Positions 34,335 to 45,023 of a stretch of 64,000 nucleotides of DNA are shown here, piece after piece (position 1 is the stretch's first letter; each line of letters opens with the position of its first letter). Under the pieces are notes generated by a model that ran no database searches, was not told where the DNA came from, and saw nothing but the letters and a program-made list of their open reading frames with translations. The position numbers were made by a program, and so were the translations under genes. This stretch comes from Trachythela sp. YZ-2020 (Eukaryota; Cnidaria; Anthozoa; Malacalcyonacea; Clavulariidae), in NCBI GenBank assembly GCA_016169945.1, contig JADLSH010000085.1:2232001-2296000 (forward strand). Direction: 5' to 3'.

Positions 34335-34340
34335 GCAAGT
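34335..34340 (+). promoter_or_regulatory. Non-canonical GC splice donor
   Basis: The exon boundary G|GCAAGT fits the strong consensus of GC-AG introns (AG|GCAAGT) and keeps phase 1, like the G|GT borders of the other lectin exons. No GT is available at this position. Confidence 0.65.
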
Positions 34341-35227
34341 ATTCATGTTGAATGTCCTGATCAGAAACAGTGTTTACTAAAACGGCAATTTAACTGCAAA
34401 TAGACACAAAAAAATAGAATATAATAAATGATAATAGCACATAAATAAAAATAAGTGCAGAAAGAGTGCTCAATACAACGTTTGTTGCATTGAAAAGCGA
34501 ATGTAAAGTTTCTTGATGTACTTAAAATAGAGTTTTCACGCTGAAATATCACAAATGTGAAACTCGAGTCGGAACTTTTGAAGTTTAAGTCTCACGCTTT
34601 TCGTCAAAATAAACTAGTTCAATGTCAGGCATTCTTAAAGTTTGAATGATATTTAAGAGTGAAAGAAACATTAGTTCCCCCCATTAGATGGTCCCTTGGT
34701 TATCGCTGATTTCTGTTGTCTAAGAATATTACCACATTTCTGGACTATGCAGTGAAAGAATGGTTCCAGTATTCATTCTACTTTGAGATTAATGCTTAGA
34801 AGGGGCGAGGGAACAGAGGTGCGGAACAGGGGGGCTAGGGGGAGCTAAGCCCCCCCCCCAACATAAATCAGAGCGGGAGGACTTAATACGAAGACGTCAG
34901 ATTCTTCGCTGCCTGAAATGCAAAATGAACAAAATAACCTGGTTTCTGCATGTCAAATCTTCCCTATAGAACGCAGAAAAGGCCATTTCAGAGACTCCAT
35001 AATTCAAAATTTTGCTCGGCCCCTACAGTTTGCGTAGCCCCTCCCCCCAACCAAATTAATGTTCCGCGGCCACTGTAGTAGACTTGTTATAGGATTCGGA
35101 CCGCATAAATCAGTTAATCCAGCTACAGTAGTGTATTTTTTAGAAAGAAGTTGAGATAACTTTTCAGGTTAATGTTGATACTTATCATTTTCTTTTATAA
35201 ACAATTTCTTATTTATTTATTCATTAG
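34341..35227 (+). other. Intron 2
   Basis: It has AT-rich sequence plus a GC-rich repeat-like patch at 34800-35060 (C-run at 34851-34859, inverted words AGCCCCCC / GGGGGGCTAGGGGG). The acceptor TTATTTATTTATTCATTAG is at the end. Confidence 0.5.
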
Positions 35228-35284
35228 GCGTTCCTCTTCCTACACTTGCAACCGTTCCTACCTCAAATACTACAATAGCGAAAC
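35228..35284 (+). CDS. Exon 3: Pro/Thr-rich linker
   Basis: This is a 57-nt exon between TTCATTAG and GTAAGT, phase 1 to 1. It encodes GVPLPTLATVPTSNTTIAK (residues 163-181). It is a probable O-glycosylated hinge between CTLD1 and CTLD2. Clean splice sites and symmetric phase support it. It could be skipped without changing frame. Confidence 0.6.
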
Positions 35285-35931
35285 GTAAGTTGTGGTGGTA
35301 TATATGCAAGTTCCTACATGCAAGTTTCTCCGAGACAGCAAACAAGAAAATATTATTTCTACAATCAATTTTGCACTTGGGAAAGAACATATGCTGAATT
35401 TGTTTGTAAATATTTTTGCTATCTTGGAAACAGAAATTGTTTCCACAACAATTTCTTCCAAGATTGGAAAACGTGGAAACACTTGAAGAGACCATCAAAA
35501 TTTTAAAGTTTTCCGCCAAGTGTAATTTTTGGTTACATCGTGATTTAACTGATGCAACTGTACAGGTGGATTTGTTCGAGTTAGATCCTATAGATACATT
35601 ATGTATCGTGATTTGCTATTTTTTACAAACACTAAGTTTTTTTTATTGGCATAATCCATAAAATTTCTGTTTTTGTGAAAACATGACGTATACTATGATG
35701 GTAAATTCTAGCAAGCACCGGCCGAGACGCCCGGTTTGGTATCATTCTGTTATTTTTTTTATAAACCAATTATGTGTTTTATAAGAACCACTTACCTATA
35801 ATATCATAATCAGCATATTTGAACAGTGCAGTGGGTACACTGTTATACGAGACCTTGGCAGCTGGCAGGGTAATGTAATGTTGAAATGCATATATATTAC
35901 ACTGTTAATGGGCTTTTGTGTTCCTATATAG

Positions 35932-36116
35932 CTGAAGTAACCTGTGATTTGGGATGGAAAGCTTTCAGAAAATCTTGCTACAAAATATCTGATATCAAAA
36001 GATCGTGGAATACAGCTAAAACAGATTGTGGCAATCTTGGTGGTCACTTGTTAAAGATTGATGATAAAGCTGAACAAGATTACTTCTTTGTTGAAGTTAG
36101 ACATTTATTAAATTCG
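35932..36116 (+). CDS. Exon 4: CTLD2, first half
   Basis: It lies between TTCCTATATAG and GTAAGA, phase 1 to 0 (residues 182-243). It begins AEVTCDLGWKAFRKSCYKIS (long-form hairpin Cys pair), then SWNTAKTDCGNLGGHLLKID, the alpha-1 region with the third Cys. The second half of the domain is 4.6 kb downstream at 40756, where the phase fits exactly. Confidence 0.85.
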
Positions 36117-38104
36117 GTAAGAAAACAGATTGATCGTTAATTTAAAATGATTTAATTTTCTAATAAAGTTTACAATTACAAAACAAGTATCGAAGAATAA
36201 CATCAGAGGGAAACTCAATTCCCATTTTTATTACTGTTTTAATGTATCAAAAAGGACAAAGAAGTAAAAGAAGTACATACGGAAAAAGCAATGAATGAAG
36301 AATAAATCGAACTAGAACAACTTCACAACTTTGTTTCCATTTGAGGTTTAATGATGCTATTTTAGACAAATCACAATGTGACAAAGAAGATCGAGGATTA
36401 AATCAAAACTTAATAATAGATACTAATCAATAGTTACAAAATTTCAAAACGTTGCACGAAACGTCGAAGGTGAATTTTTTCATTTAATTGAAGCTCATTG
36501 AATGTATAATAACATACCTACCTACATTAAATGTTTGGGCAATTGACAGTAATATATAGTTAAAAGTATTATTCTCCTCATTGCTTTTGCCATTTTGTAA
36601 AAAGCATTATATAATTTATACTATTTTTATGTTACCAAGGGTGCCATGCATGCACTTGTTGCGAGCCAGCGTTTTGTCAGCGATTGGCTAATTATGAAAT
36701 ATTTCATGTTGATACAAAGTTTGGGAACGATAGTTGTTCGGTTTGTAGAAAGGGCTAGGGGTTGGTGCATGCATGTATTTCTAGTTAAAATACCTTTACT
36801 GACCAGTGAGTAGTAATATACAGGCCGATCGAGTCCATTTTGTGGGGAGGAGCAGGGGGTAGCAAGGGGGGAGGGGCACATCATTAAATATTCAAACATA
36901 ATGTAGGGAGTAGCATGAACATTAGCATATTAGAGTGTGCAACATTAGCATAATATAGAGGGCGCATGATCATTAGCATACAGAGGGGTGCATTACGTAA
37001 TTAACATAAACATTCATTAATTATACAACTCAGATTTCGCTGAGTTCAGCGTTTTTCGTTTTTCCCAAACCTGATAATTCCATAAACATACTTTATAATA
37101 AAGTCCAATCTGTCGAATGCTTATATTACAAATATACCTCTTCTACAAAGTTTTCAAGCGTTTATTTAGTAAAGTCTATACAGGCGAGATTTACAACCAT
37201 GAAAGCGTTAGAAACATAAATTTCGTCAACGTTTCGACAACGAGTAAATATATTCTCGTATCTAATATCACCTTATACGAAACGGCTTAGACAACTAATA
37301 TAGCAACGCTTAACCTAGTGAAATATTATTGCCTTATGCGAAGTAATAACAAGTAGAAATATAGCTTTCTTAAACGAGAAGATCTTAAAATTTAATCGGC
37401 ATAGCTAAGGTCTTATAGAGAAATACAAATATATGTTTGCCAAGCGAATGTATAAACATAGTTCTTAAAGGGATTTAAACCTTACAAAGTTTCAAGCGTT
37501 TTAGATGTAGCAGAGGATGACAAGCAGTGATTTTTAAGCGAGATTTACGAGCATATACAAACATTGTATTTAAACACAATTGAATTGGATAAATTGAGAA
37601 TATATAATTATAGGACGGGAACATTTTGTACAATGTACATACAGCACACACAGAATTCATTTTAAAAACACATTTATTGATTAAAATTTCTTTTACAGCG
37701 TTAGTAAGGTCTACTCCTAAGAGCATATCGTTTAGGAGCCTTTTATATCTTTAAAGAGTTCTCATATTCTTGTCTGTCTTCATGTGATAATCTTGCAATA
37801 TCTTCAGCTTTCATAGGAATATATTTTGATCTCTCGTGAAGTAGTCTTTGTTTGTAACCTTCTCATTGCTCTGGTGTCATCATTGCTAAATTTTTAGGTC
37901 CACCCAATTAAATCTATTTTTAACAAAGTAAATAAGGTCTGCACTGGGTCTGCTTATAAGAGCGTATTATTCTTAAACTCCATCACTCGCTTGGGTGTCC
38001 GAGTCAACCTCGTAGCTTTTCACCTTTTAGCCATAGCATTACATTTCTTTAACCCATACCGAGCAAGCATATCTCTGACATACTTGTTAACCAATCCAAT
38101 TTCT

Positions 38105-38175
38105 ATGACTATGACCATGACCATGACTATGACCATGACCATGACCATAACCATGACCATGACTATGACTATAAC
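38105..38175 (+). repeat. (ATGACC/ATGACT)n microsatellite
   Basis: A run of CTATGACCATGACCATGACT-type hexamers lies inside the loop of the foldback element. Confidence 0.85.
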
Positions 38176-38204
38176 ATTGAATCCTAAAATTAAATAATTG
38201 AATA

Positions 38205-38345
38205 TCGAGCGAGGTTAGCTTCATATCGAGCGAGCCAACCTCCATATCGAGCGAGCTTAGCTTCGAGCCGAGCTCTAAGATGTAAGGATAGGCCCGAGTT
38301 GAACTCTAAGATGTAAGGATAGGCCCGAGCCGAGCTCTAAGGTGT
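38205..38345 (+). repeat. Short tandem repeats ATATCGAGCGAG and GGCCCGAG..CTCTAAG
   Basis: Three copies of CATATCGAGCGAG-like units are followed by three of a unit with GAGCTCTAAGATGTAAGGAT, arranged in tandem. They are not coding. Confidence 0.7.
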
Positions 38346-38346
38346 A

Positions 38347-38715
38347 ATGATAGGATCTTCCTTATCTTTATCTTCCTTATCTTTATCCTACTTATCTTTG
38401 CCTTCCTTATCTTCCTTATCTTTATTTTCCTTATCTTTATCTTCCTTATTTTTATCTTCCTTATCTTTATCTTTATCTTTATCTTCCTTATCTTTATCTT
38501 CCTTATCTTCCTTATCTTTATTTTCCTTCTCTTTATCTTCCTTTTCTTCCTTATCTTTATCTTCCTTATCTTCCTTATCTTTATTTTCCTTATCTTTATC
38601 TTCTTTATCTTCCTTACCTTTATCTTCGTTATCTTTAACTTCCTTATCTTTATCTTCCTTATCTTCCTTATCTTTATCTTTCTTATCTTTATCTTCCTTA
38701 TCTTTATCTTCCTAG
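38347..38715 (+). repeat. (CTTATCTTTATCTTC)n pyrimidine repeat
   Basis: This is about 365 bp of CTTCCTTATCTTTATCTTCC variants. Its reverse complement (GGAAGATAAAGATAAGGAAG) appears at 39013-39110, so the two form an inner stem. The Ser/Leu-rich frame across it is an artefact of the repeat. Confidence 0.85.
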
Positions 38716-39015
38716 TCTGTGACTATAGTCTATGACTATAATCCATGACTATGAATATAGACTATAGGCATAGTCTATAGTCCATGACTATGACTATAGA
38801 CTATAGTCATAGTCTATAGTCCATGACTATGACCATAGTCATAGACATAGTCATAGTCATAGACTATAGTCATAGTCATAGACTATAGTCATAGATTATA
38901 GTCACAGACTATAGCCATAGTCATGGATTATAGTCATAGACCATAGTCATAGTCATGGACTATAGACTATGACTATAGTCTATAGTCTATAGTCATAGAC
39001 TATAGTCATAGACTA
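38716..39015. repeat. Self-complementary (CATAGTCTATGACTATAG)n repeat
   Basis: This is about 300 bp built from ATAGTC and GACTAT words on both strands. It can fold on itself at many registers. It is the tip of the nested palindrome. Confidence 0.85.
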
Positions 39016-40077
39016 GGAAGATAAAGATAAGGAAGATAAAGATAAGGAAGATAAAGATAAGGAAGATAAAGATAAGGAAGTTAAAGATAAGGCAGTTAAA
39101 GATAAGATATCGCAGATAGGAAGATATCGCCGTTAACGATTTACAAATGACTTACAAACCTACGCATAGAATTGTGTTTACCTACAATGTTTGTATATGC
39201 TCGTAAATCTCGCTTAAAAATCACTGTTTTTCATCCTCTGCTACATCTAAAACGCTTGAAACTTTGTAAGGTTTAAATCCCTTTAAGAACTATGTTTATA
39301 CATTCGCTTGGCAAGCATATATTTGTATTGTTCTCTATAAGACCTTAGCTATGCCGATTAAACTTTAAAATCTTCTCGTTTTAGAAAGCTATATTTCTGC
39401 TTGTTATTACTTCGCATAAGGCAATAATATTTTACTAGGTTAAGCGTCGCTATATTAGTTGTCTAAGCCGTTTCGTATAAGGTGATATTAGATACGAGAA
39501 TATATATATTTACTCGTTGTCGAAACAGACTGGTTGGAACACAACGCTTGGCAAAATATATAGGGACGTTTAGCTATCGTGATGGTTCAGCTTAATGATT
39601 GTTTCGCCCAAACAAGCCTTTTGACTTAATCCTTTAATGAGTTAAGCTGTTGTGTCTATAGTTTATATTAGCAACAAAACATCAAAATATTTATGTTTCT
39701 AACGCTTTAATGATTGTAAATCTCGCCTGTATAGACTTTACTAAATAAACGCTTGAAAACTTTGTAGAAGAGGTATATTTGTAATATAAGCATTCGACAG
39801 ATTGGACTTTATTATAAAGTATGTTTATGGAATTATCAGGTTTGGGAAAAACGAAAAACGCTGAACTCAGCGAAATCTGAGTTGTATAATTAATGAATGT
39901 TTATGTTAATTACGTAATGCTCCCCTCTGTATGCTAATGATCATGCCCACCCTATATTATGCTAATATTTTTGATGTTGCCCACTTTCATATGCTAACGT
40001 TCATGCTCTCCCCACATTATGTTTACGTACCATATGCTAATGATGTTTGAATATTTAATGATATTGCCTTGAATATC

Positions 40078-40682
40078 CCCTTGCTCCCCCCTTGCTCCCC
40101 CTTGCTCCCCCTTGCTCCCCCTTGCTCCCCTTGTTCCCCCTTGCTGCCCCTTGCTGCCCCTTGCTGCCCCTTGCTGCCCCTTGCTGCCCCTTGCTCCCCC
40201 TTGCTCCCCCTTGCTCCCCTTGCTCCCCTTGCTCCCCTTGCTCCCCCTTATCCCCTTGCTCCCCTTATCCCCTTGCTCCCCTTGCTCCCCTTGCTCCCCT
40301 TATCCCCTTGCTCCCCTTGCTCCCCTTTGCCCCTTATCCCCCTTGCTCCCCTTGCTCCCCCTTGCTCCCCTTGCTATCCTTGCTCCCCTTGCTCCCCTTA
40401 TCCCCTTGCTCCCCTATCCCCTTGATCCCATTGCTCTCCTTGCTCCCCTTGCTCCCCTTGCTCCCCTTATCCCCTTGCTCCCCCTTGCTCCCCTTGCTCC
40501 CCTTGCTCCCCTTGCTCCCCTTGCTCCCCTTGCTCCCCCTTGCTCCCCTTGCTCCCCCTTGCTCCCCTTGCTCCCCTTGCTCCCCCTTGCTCCCCTTTGC
40601 TCCCCGTTGCTCCCCCTTGCTCCCCTTGCTCCCCCTTGCTCTCCCCTTGCTCCCCTTGCTCCCCCCTTGCCCTCCCCCCCTT
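40078..40682 (+). repeat. (TTGCTCCCC)n minisatellite, G-quadruplex-capable on the minus strand
   Basis: This is about 600 bp of 8-10-bp units TTGCTCCCC, TTGCTCCCCC, TTGCTGCCCC and TTATCCCC. The minus strand reads GGGGAGCAAGGGGAGCAA..., i.e. G4 runs with 5-nt loops repeated dozens of times. Proline/leucine or glycine-rich frames across it are artefacts. It ends 70 bp before exon 5. Confidence 0.9.
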
Positions 40683-40755
40683 GCATTTGAAAAGTTTTGA
40701 TTATTTACATTTTGCCACACTACCTGGCTGAAAGATCCCTAATGACATCTTTTAG

Positions 40756-40969
40756 CGGTTTTGGATTGGTCTGAACGATGTACAAGGGAATGGAAATTGG
40801 CAATGGGAATCTGATAGCAGTAGTCCTCGGTTTACGAACTGGTATGAAGGCGAACCAAATGGCCGTGGTAACGAGAGATGTGTTGAAATGTATGCAGGTA
40901 TCCTAGCGGCATTTTGGAATGACCACCCTTGCTCGACAACAGCACAATATATATGTGAAAAAGAAGAAG
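40756..40969 (+). CDS. Exon 5: CTLD2, second half (EPN/WND)
   Basis: It runs from acceptor CTTTTAG to donor GTAGGT, phase 0 to 1 (residues 244-314). It reads RFWIGLNDVQGNGNWQWESD, then WYEGEPNGRGNERCVEMYAG, then FWNDHPCSTTAQYICEKEEG. EPN and WND are intact, predicting calcium-dependent mannose-type binding like CTLD1. The phase-0 junction to exon 4 falls just before the WIGL motif, a usual CTLD intron site. Confidence 0.85.
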
Positions 40970-41841
40970 GTAGGTTTATACAACTTAGTCAATATTTAAT
41001 ATTGAAGAGTGTAGTTGTTTTTGAGGGATATTCGTCAGTGCAGTTTCAAAACGTGTATCCGATTTTAGGAATTGAAGGCTTTGCTAAATAGATAAACGTT
41101 AATATAAAACAAAACGAAACAATCGAACAGCAATAATTCCAAAAGCCGAAGAAGTCTTTGGAAGCTCAAGAGTGTTTTTTGTTCAGATTCTTTATAATAT
41201 GAATGAATTCTATTGCTTATTAGTATAAATTAACTTAGTAATAGACTATCACTTTTCCTGCCTTCTGATTGGCTACGCTACTCGTAGACTATTAGTGATA
41301 GTCTACTAGTAGCAAAATTCAAAACAATGGCGTGAAAATTCACGTTTAAAATTAATATTAATACTTTTGTTTACTTTTGTATTGTGTTCCCTAGTTCTCA
41401 ATAAATGCTATAGTTTATACTAAAACAATTAGACAACTCGGCCTCGTTGGCTATGAGCGAATAGTCAACTCGGCCTCGTTGTCTAATTGTTAAATAATAA
41501 TAATGAAACGAGATTATAAAACGACAATGTCTTGTGTAAATAACATAAGTAATATTTCAACGAGAAGTGCTTTCTTCCATTGAAAAGATTAAAAAATTGA
41601 ACCAAATAACTTTTTTGCTACTGAATTAGCTATTTTGCATTTTTTTGGAATAGAATTGAATGAGAAGGTATAAAAACGTTGAATGGGAATGGGCGCAATA
41701 AAATGAAAGAATATTTTTTTCAGCAAGATAATAACTGCATTAATTCCTTTGTTGTAATCGTGTTACTGCTTTTTTACACAAATAAATAGACGGATACGAA
41801 AAAGTCTCATGCTATGTAACCTTGTAATTCTTTTTTATTAG
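40970..41841 (+). other. Intron 5 with hairpin repeats
   Basis: It contains a hairpin (AGACTATCAC...GTGATAGTCTA, 41245-41315) and a folded repeat ACAATTAGACAACTCGGCCT / AACTCGGCCTCGTTGTCTAA at 41423-41493, related to 7271-7390. No exon is recognised. Confidence 0.5.
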
Positions 41842-42252
41842 GTAAGAATGAATGTCCTGACGACTGGACTTCGTATGGCGATAACTGTTATCAATTCAAT
41901 CTCGCCGAATCTCAGCTTAAAAACTGGACTGCGGCGCAACAAGCATGTGAATCAATCGGTGACTTTTCGTCTTTGGTCAGCATTCATAACGAAAGCGAAC
42001 AAGCTTTCTTAACTAAAGAAATCAGTTCTGTTGCCGAGTCCGCGGTGTGGGTTGGCTTAAATGATCGCAAGTCTGAAAATATCTATAAATGGTTGGATAA
42101 TTCTAAAGTGGACTACCTAAACTGGATAAATAAAATTCCCAGCAACCGAGCGTGGAAAGATTGTACCGTACTGATGGGCATGAGAACAGATGGGGCGTGG
42201 ACGATGGAACTCTGTTCAGAACCTCGTCGATATATTTGTAAACGCAAAAAAG
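41842..42252 (+). CDS. Exon 6: CTLD3 (no EPN/WND)
   Basis: A whole CTLD lies in one exon, 137 codons, phase 1 to 1 (residues 315-451). It begins GKNECPDDWTSYGDNCYQFN (long-form Cys pair), then NWTAAQQACESIGDFSSLVS, VWVGLNDRKSENIYKWLDNS, DCTVLMGMRTDGAWTMELCS and RRYICKRKKG. Where CTLD1 and CTLD2 have EPN and WND, this domain has IPS and WTM. Calcium-dependent sugar binding is therefore unlikely. The donor G|GTTTGA is weak, and the unspliced frame would run into the GTT array. Confidence 0.85.
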
Positions 42253-42320
42253 GTTTGAAAACATCACCGCATGTCGTAATGCTAGTACTTTCTTGTTATA
42301 CAGCATGTTATTTCTATTTT

Positions 42321-42616
<296 letters not shown>

Positions 42617-42783
42617 ATTTTGCCCCATCGTTGCTGTTGTCGCCTTGTTGTTTTCGTCATCGTCGTTGTCGGTATTATTATTATTAATTTATTATTACTA
42701 TTATTAATTTATTATTATTGTCATTATTGTCATTATTTTCATTATTGTCATCATCGTCATCATCGTCATCATCATCACTATCG
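42617..42783 (+). repeat. Degenerate (ATT)n/(ATC)n/(GTC)n tract
   Basis: TTATTATTA, TCATTATTGTCATT and TCATCGTCATCATCG runs continue from the GTT array up to the MITE at 42787. Similar GTTGTC/ATTGTC repeats resume at 42965-43140, so the MITE apparently jumped into a simple-repeat tract. Confidence 0.8.
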
Positions 42784-42786
42784 TTA

Positions 42787-42957
42787 AGGTACGTTTACAC
42801 GCTGCGATTTGTCGGCCCGATTTTAGGTTTCTCTGAATGTTAATGACGAATATTTTCAGTTGGTGATGTAGTCAGATGACGTTTGCCGCGTATTTTTCAA
42901 ATATCATTAACGTGCATCTGAAATCGGCCCGACAAATCGCAGCGTGTAAACGTACCT
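42787..42957. mobile_element. 171-bp PIF/Harbinger-like MITE
   Basis: The ends AGGTACGTTTACACGCTGCG / CGCAGCGTGTAAACGTACCT are perfect inverted repeats, with pairing continuing through ATTTGTCGGCCCGATTT. TTA flanks both sides (42784-42786 and 42958-42960). There is no coding capacity. Confidence 0.75.
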
Positions 42958-43189
42958 TTAACGATGTTATTGTCATCGTCTTTGTCGTTGTCATTGTCAC
43001 TGTCATTGTTTTTGTTGTTATTGTTGTCATTGTCCTTGTTGTCGCTGTCGTTTTTGTTGTCGCTGTCGTTTTTGTTATCGCTGCCGTTTTTGTTGCCATC
43101 GCCCTTTTCATTATCACCTTCATCATTATCGTTACAATTATCATTTTGGACGGACACAGTTATTTTATACACTGTAAATTTAGACAATA

Positions 43190-43640
43190 CTCATTACGCA
43201 ACGTCTAGAAACAACATGCTAATAAAGGTCGTTAGATTCCGAGCGGATCTTCAATGCCATACGTATATTATTCATCCATATGTTCCTAAACGTCTTTTAA
43301 GGTCTGGTTCTAATAACTATTTAGATATTAAACGATATAATTTGCAAACATATGGTTATAGGGCATTCTCGATAGCTGCACCAACTTTATGGAACAAATT
43401 ACCAGATATTATTAGAATGCCAGAAACTTCAATTGAAACTTTTAAACATAACCTCAAAACTCATCTTTTTAATAAAGCTTTTTATTAAGTTTAGACTGCT
43501 TTAAAGCTAAGTATATTGTATATACTTGGCTTATATTAATTTTATCATATGTATGTAGTTTAAGTCTATACACTCTGTAAAGCGCTAATGGACTAAAGGG
43601 AATTAGCGCTCTAGAATTGTAAATTATTATTATTGTAATT
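43190..43640 (+). pseudogene. LINE 3' end fragment
   Basis: The frame reads YNLQTYGYRAFSIAAPTLWN, then KLPDIIRMPETSIETFKHNL and HLFNKAFY-stop at 43488, the conserved C-terminal tail of many CR1/L2-type LINE ORFs. A 3' UTR with AGCGCTAATGGACTAAAGGG and an (ATT)n tail at about 43626 follow. The rest of the element is absent (5' truncation). Confidence 0.75.
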
Positions 43641-43743
43641 TTAGAGTATAGTAACTGAAAAGTAGTTTATTCGCTGCGTGCATGTGTAATCCGAGTATAC
43701 TTGAAAATAGCATAAATTCGCGAATACAACTACTTTTTTTCAG

Positions 43744-43889
43744 CCATTTTTTATTGTGATGCGCCTCTTGGAATGGAAAATGGGAATATTAATGACGATC
43801 AAATATCAGCCAAAAACTCCCTTAGACCTTCTACCAGACCATCAATGTCTCGTCTACGTAGCAATGGTACATGGTGTCCAAAAGCTAAG
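43744..43889 (+). CDS. Exon 7: F5/8 type C (discoidin) domain, part 1
   Basis: It runs from TTTTTTTCAG to GTATGT, phase 1 to 0 (residues 452-500). It reads AIFYCDAPLGMENGNINDDQ, ISAKNSL and NGTWCPKAK, the N-terminus of a discoidin domain (C-x-x-PLGMEnG-x-I-x-D-x-QI-x-A-S). Discoidin domains bind lipids, collagen or sugars at cell surfaces. The next two exons complete the domain. Confidence 0.85.
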
Positions 43890-44211
43890 GTATGTCGTTT
43901 GTTTGCTGCTGTCGACTTATAAGGGAATTTTCTGGTATTATATCTCCAAGGAAAGGATATTTCAATAATTACGTTCATTTACTAAAAATAACCCAATAAG
44001 AATCACGTTCCGGTTGTATGTTGGTTAGAGAAATATCTTGGGAAATCCAGCATATGGATTAAAACAAGGCTTTAGAATTTGTTTAAATCTTATTCTGGCT
44101 TTTTAAAAATAGTTTTTACTATATTTTTTATATCTGTAGCTGGTATTAGATTTTTGTAAAAAATGGGAAATTCCATATTTTACATGGTGCTCGTGTTTTA
44201 TTCTATTTCAG

Positions 44212-44361
44212 GATGATTATTTGCAAATCGATCTCGGTTCTATCTACAAAATTAAGAATATTTCGGTACAAGGCTTGGCAACCTCATACTGTATTCAATA
44301 TGGTAACGATGGTAAAGGATACAGGCCTTACGGCACCCCGACACAAGCTTCAGGATGTGAG
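44212..44361 (+). CDS. Exon 8: F5/8 type C domain, part 2
   Basis: The exon has 50 codons, phase 0 to 0 (residues 501-550). It starts DDYLQIDLGSIYKIKNISVQ, the core beta strands of the fold, then CIQYGNDGKGYRPYG and QASGCE. Borders are TTCTATTTCAG and GTAAGA. The central part is somewhat shorter than typical family members, which have a longer W-V-x-x-Y loop. Confidence 0.8.
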
Positions 44362-44887
44362 GTAAGATATAGGGGGGAAAGGTACTGGTACGCAGTGGTT
44401 AGCTCTATGGGGGAAAGGGGAGATCGTCCAACCATCCGATATTAAATGGTCGTCTGTTGGAAAATATGCCGTGTACCAAGCGTGAGCAAAGCGTACGGAA
44501 ACTTCAGGATTTAAATTAAACGTTTTCCTTTACATGAGTGGAAACCAAATTTCCCTATTAGGTTCCTGATTATAATATATATTCGTATATAAAGCCTGTT
44601 TTCCACTTCTGTCTTATCTGAATTACGTATCGTAGCATTTTTGTGTGTGTCATGTCATTTGTTCTGCACTGTAGTGCTCAGTCCAATTCCAAAATAGGAA
44701 ATATCCCACGCGGTAATTACGTTACTGAATGTTTCCAATGGAAAGAGATGTTTCAATCGAGTGAGATGCAGAAAAAAACATCTTGTAAAGAAAGGATAAA
44801 TGATACGATGCATTTGTTCCTTTTGGATTTTGACTTATTACCAAGCATATATATGAATATTTTATACTGTCTTGTAATATTGTATAG

Positions 44888-45023
44888 GAGTTAAGCAGTG
44901 AGGCATCGGCGAAACCACATTTCCTCAAGAATCTAAAACCGTTTATTGCAAGATATATTCGAATCACGCCTACGCAAGGAAGCAACAAGTGCGTTCGTCT
45001 TGAGTTATATGGTTGTTTAAGTG
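44888..45023 (+). CDS. Exon 9: F5/8 type C domain, part 3
   Basis: It is phase 0 to 1 (residues 551-595) and reads ELSSEASAKPHFLKNLKPFI, ARYIRITPTQGSNKCVRLEL and YGCLSG. ARYIRI and LELYGC are the C-terminal signature of the domain, and the Cys pairs with that of exon 7. The acceptor is ATTGTATAG and the donor GTGAGT. With exons 7 and 8 the domain has about 143 residues, the normal size. Confidence 0.8.

Larger units (their letters stand above)
36850..40075. mobile_element. Foldback element with about 735-bp inverted arms
   Basis: The left arm (about 36850-37583) and right arm (about 39168-40070) are inverted copies. Shared words include ACTCAGATTTCGCTGAGTTC, TAACATAAACATTCATTAAT, GCATTCGACAGATTGGACTT (right-arm strand) and CTTAAAGGGATTTAAACCTT (left-arm strand). 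The right arm has about 150 bp extra (39525-39680). The outer end reaches the AGCAAGGGG motif, which is expanded into a minisatellite only on the right. There is no transposase frame. It is a non-autonomous foldback or long-TIR element of unknown family. Confidence 0.75.
36117..40755 (+). other. Intron 4 (4.6 kb) made largely of a giant palindrome and simple repeats
   Basis: It is bounded by GTAAGA and ACATCTTTTAG. It contains a 3.2-kb palindromic element (36850 to about 40070) with nested tandem repeats and a 600-bp G/C-skewed minisatellite. 36130-36840 holds nothing recognisable. Confidence 0.8.

Noticed and set aside
38347..38715. Ser/Leu-rich 122-codon frame
   Set aside because: Artefact of the CTTATC pyrimidine repeat.
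40069..40731. Overlapping Pro/Leu-rich and Gly/Ser/Lys-rich frames of 60-200 codons on both strands
   Set aside because: They are open only because the 9-bp minisatellite lacks stop codons. There is no domain and no splice context.
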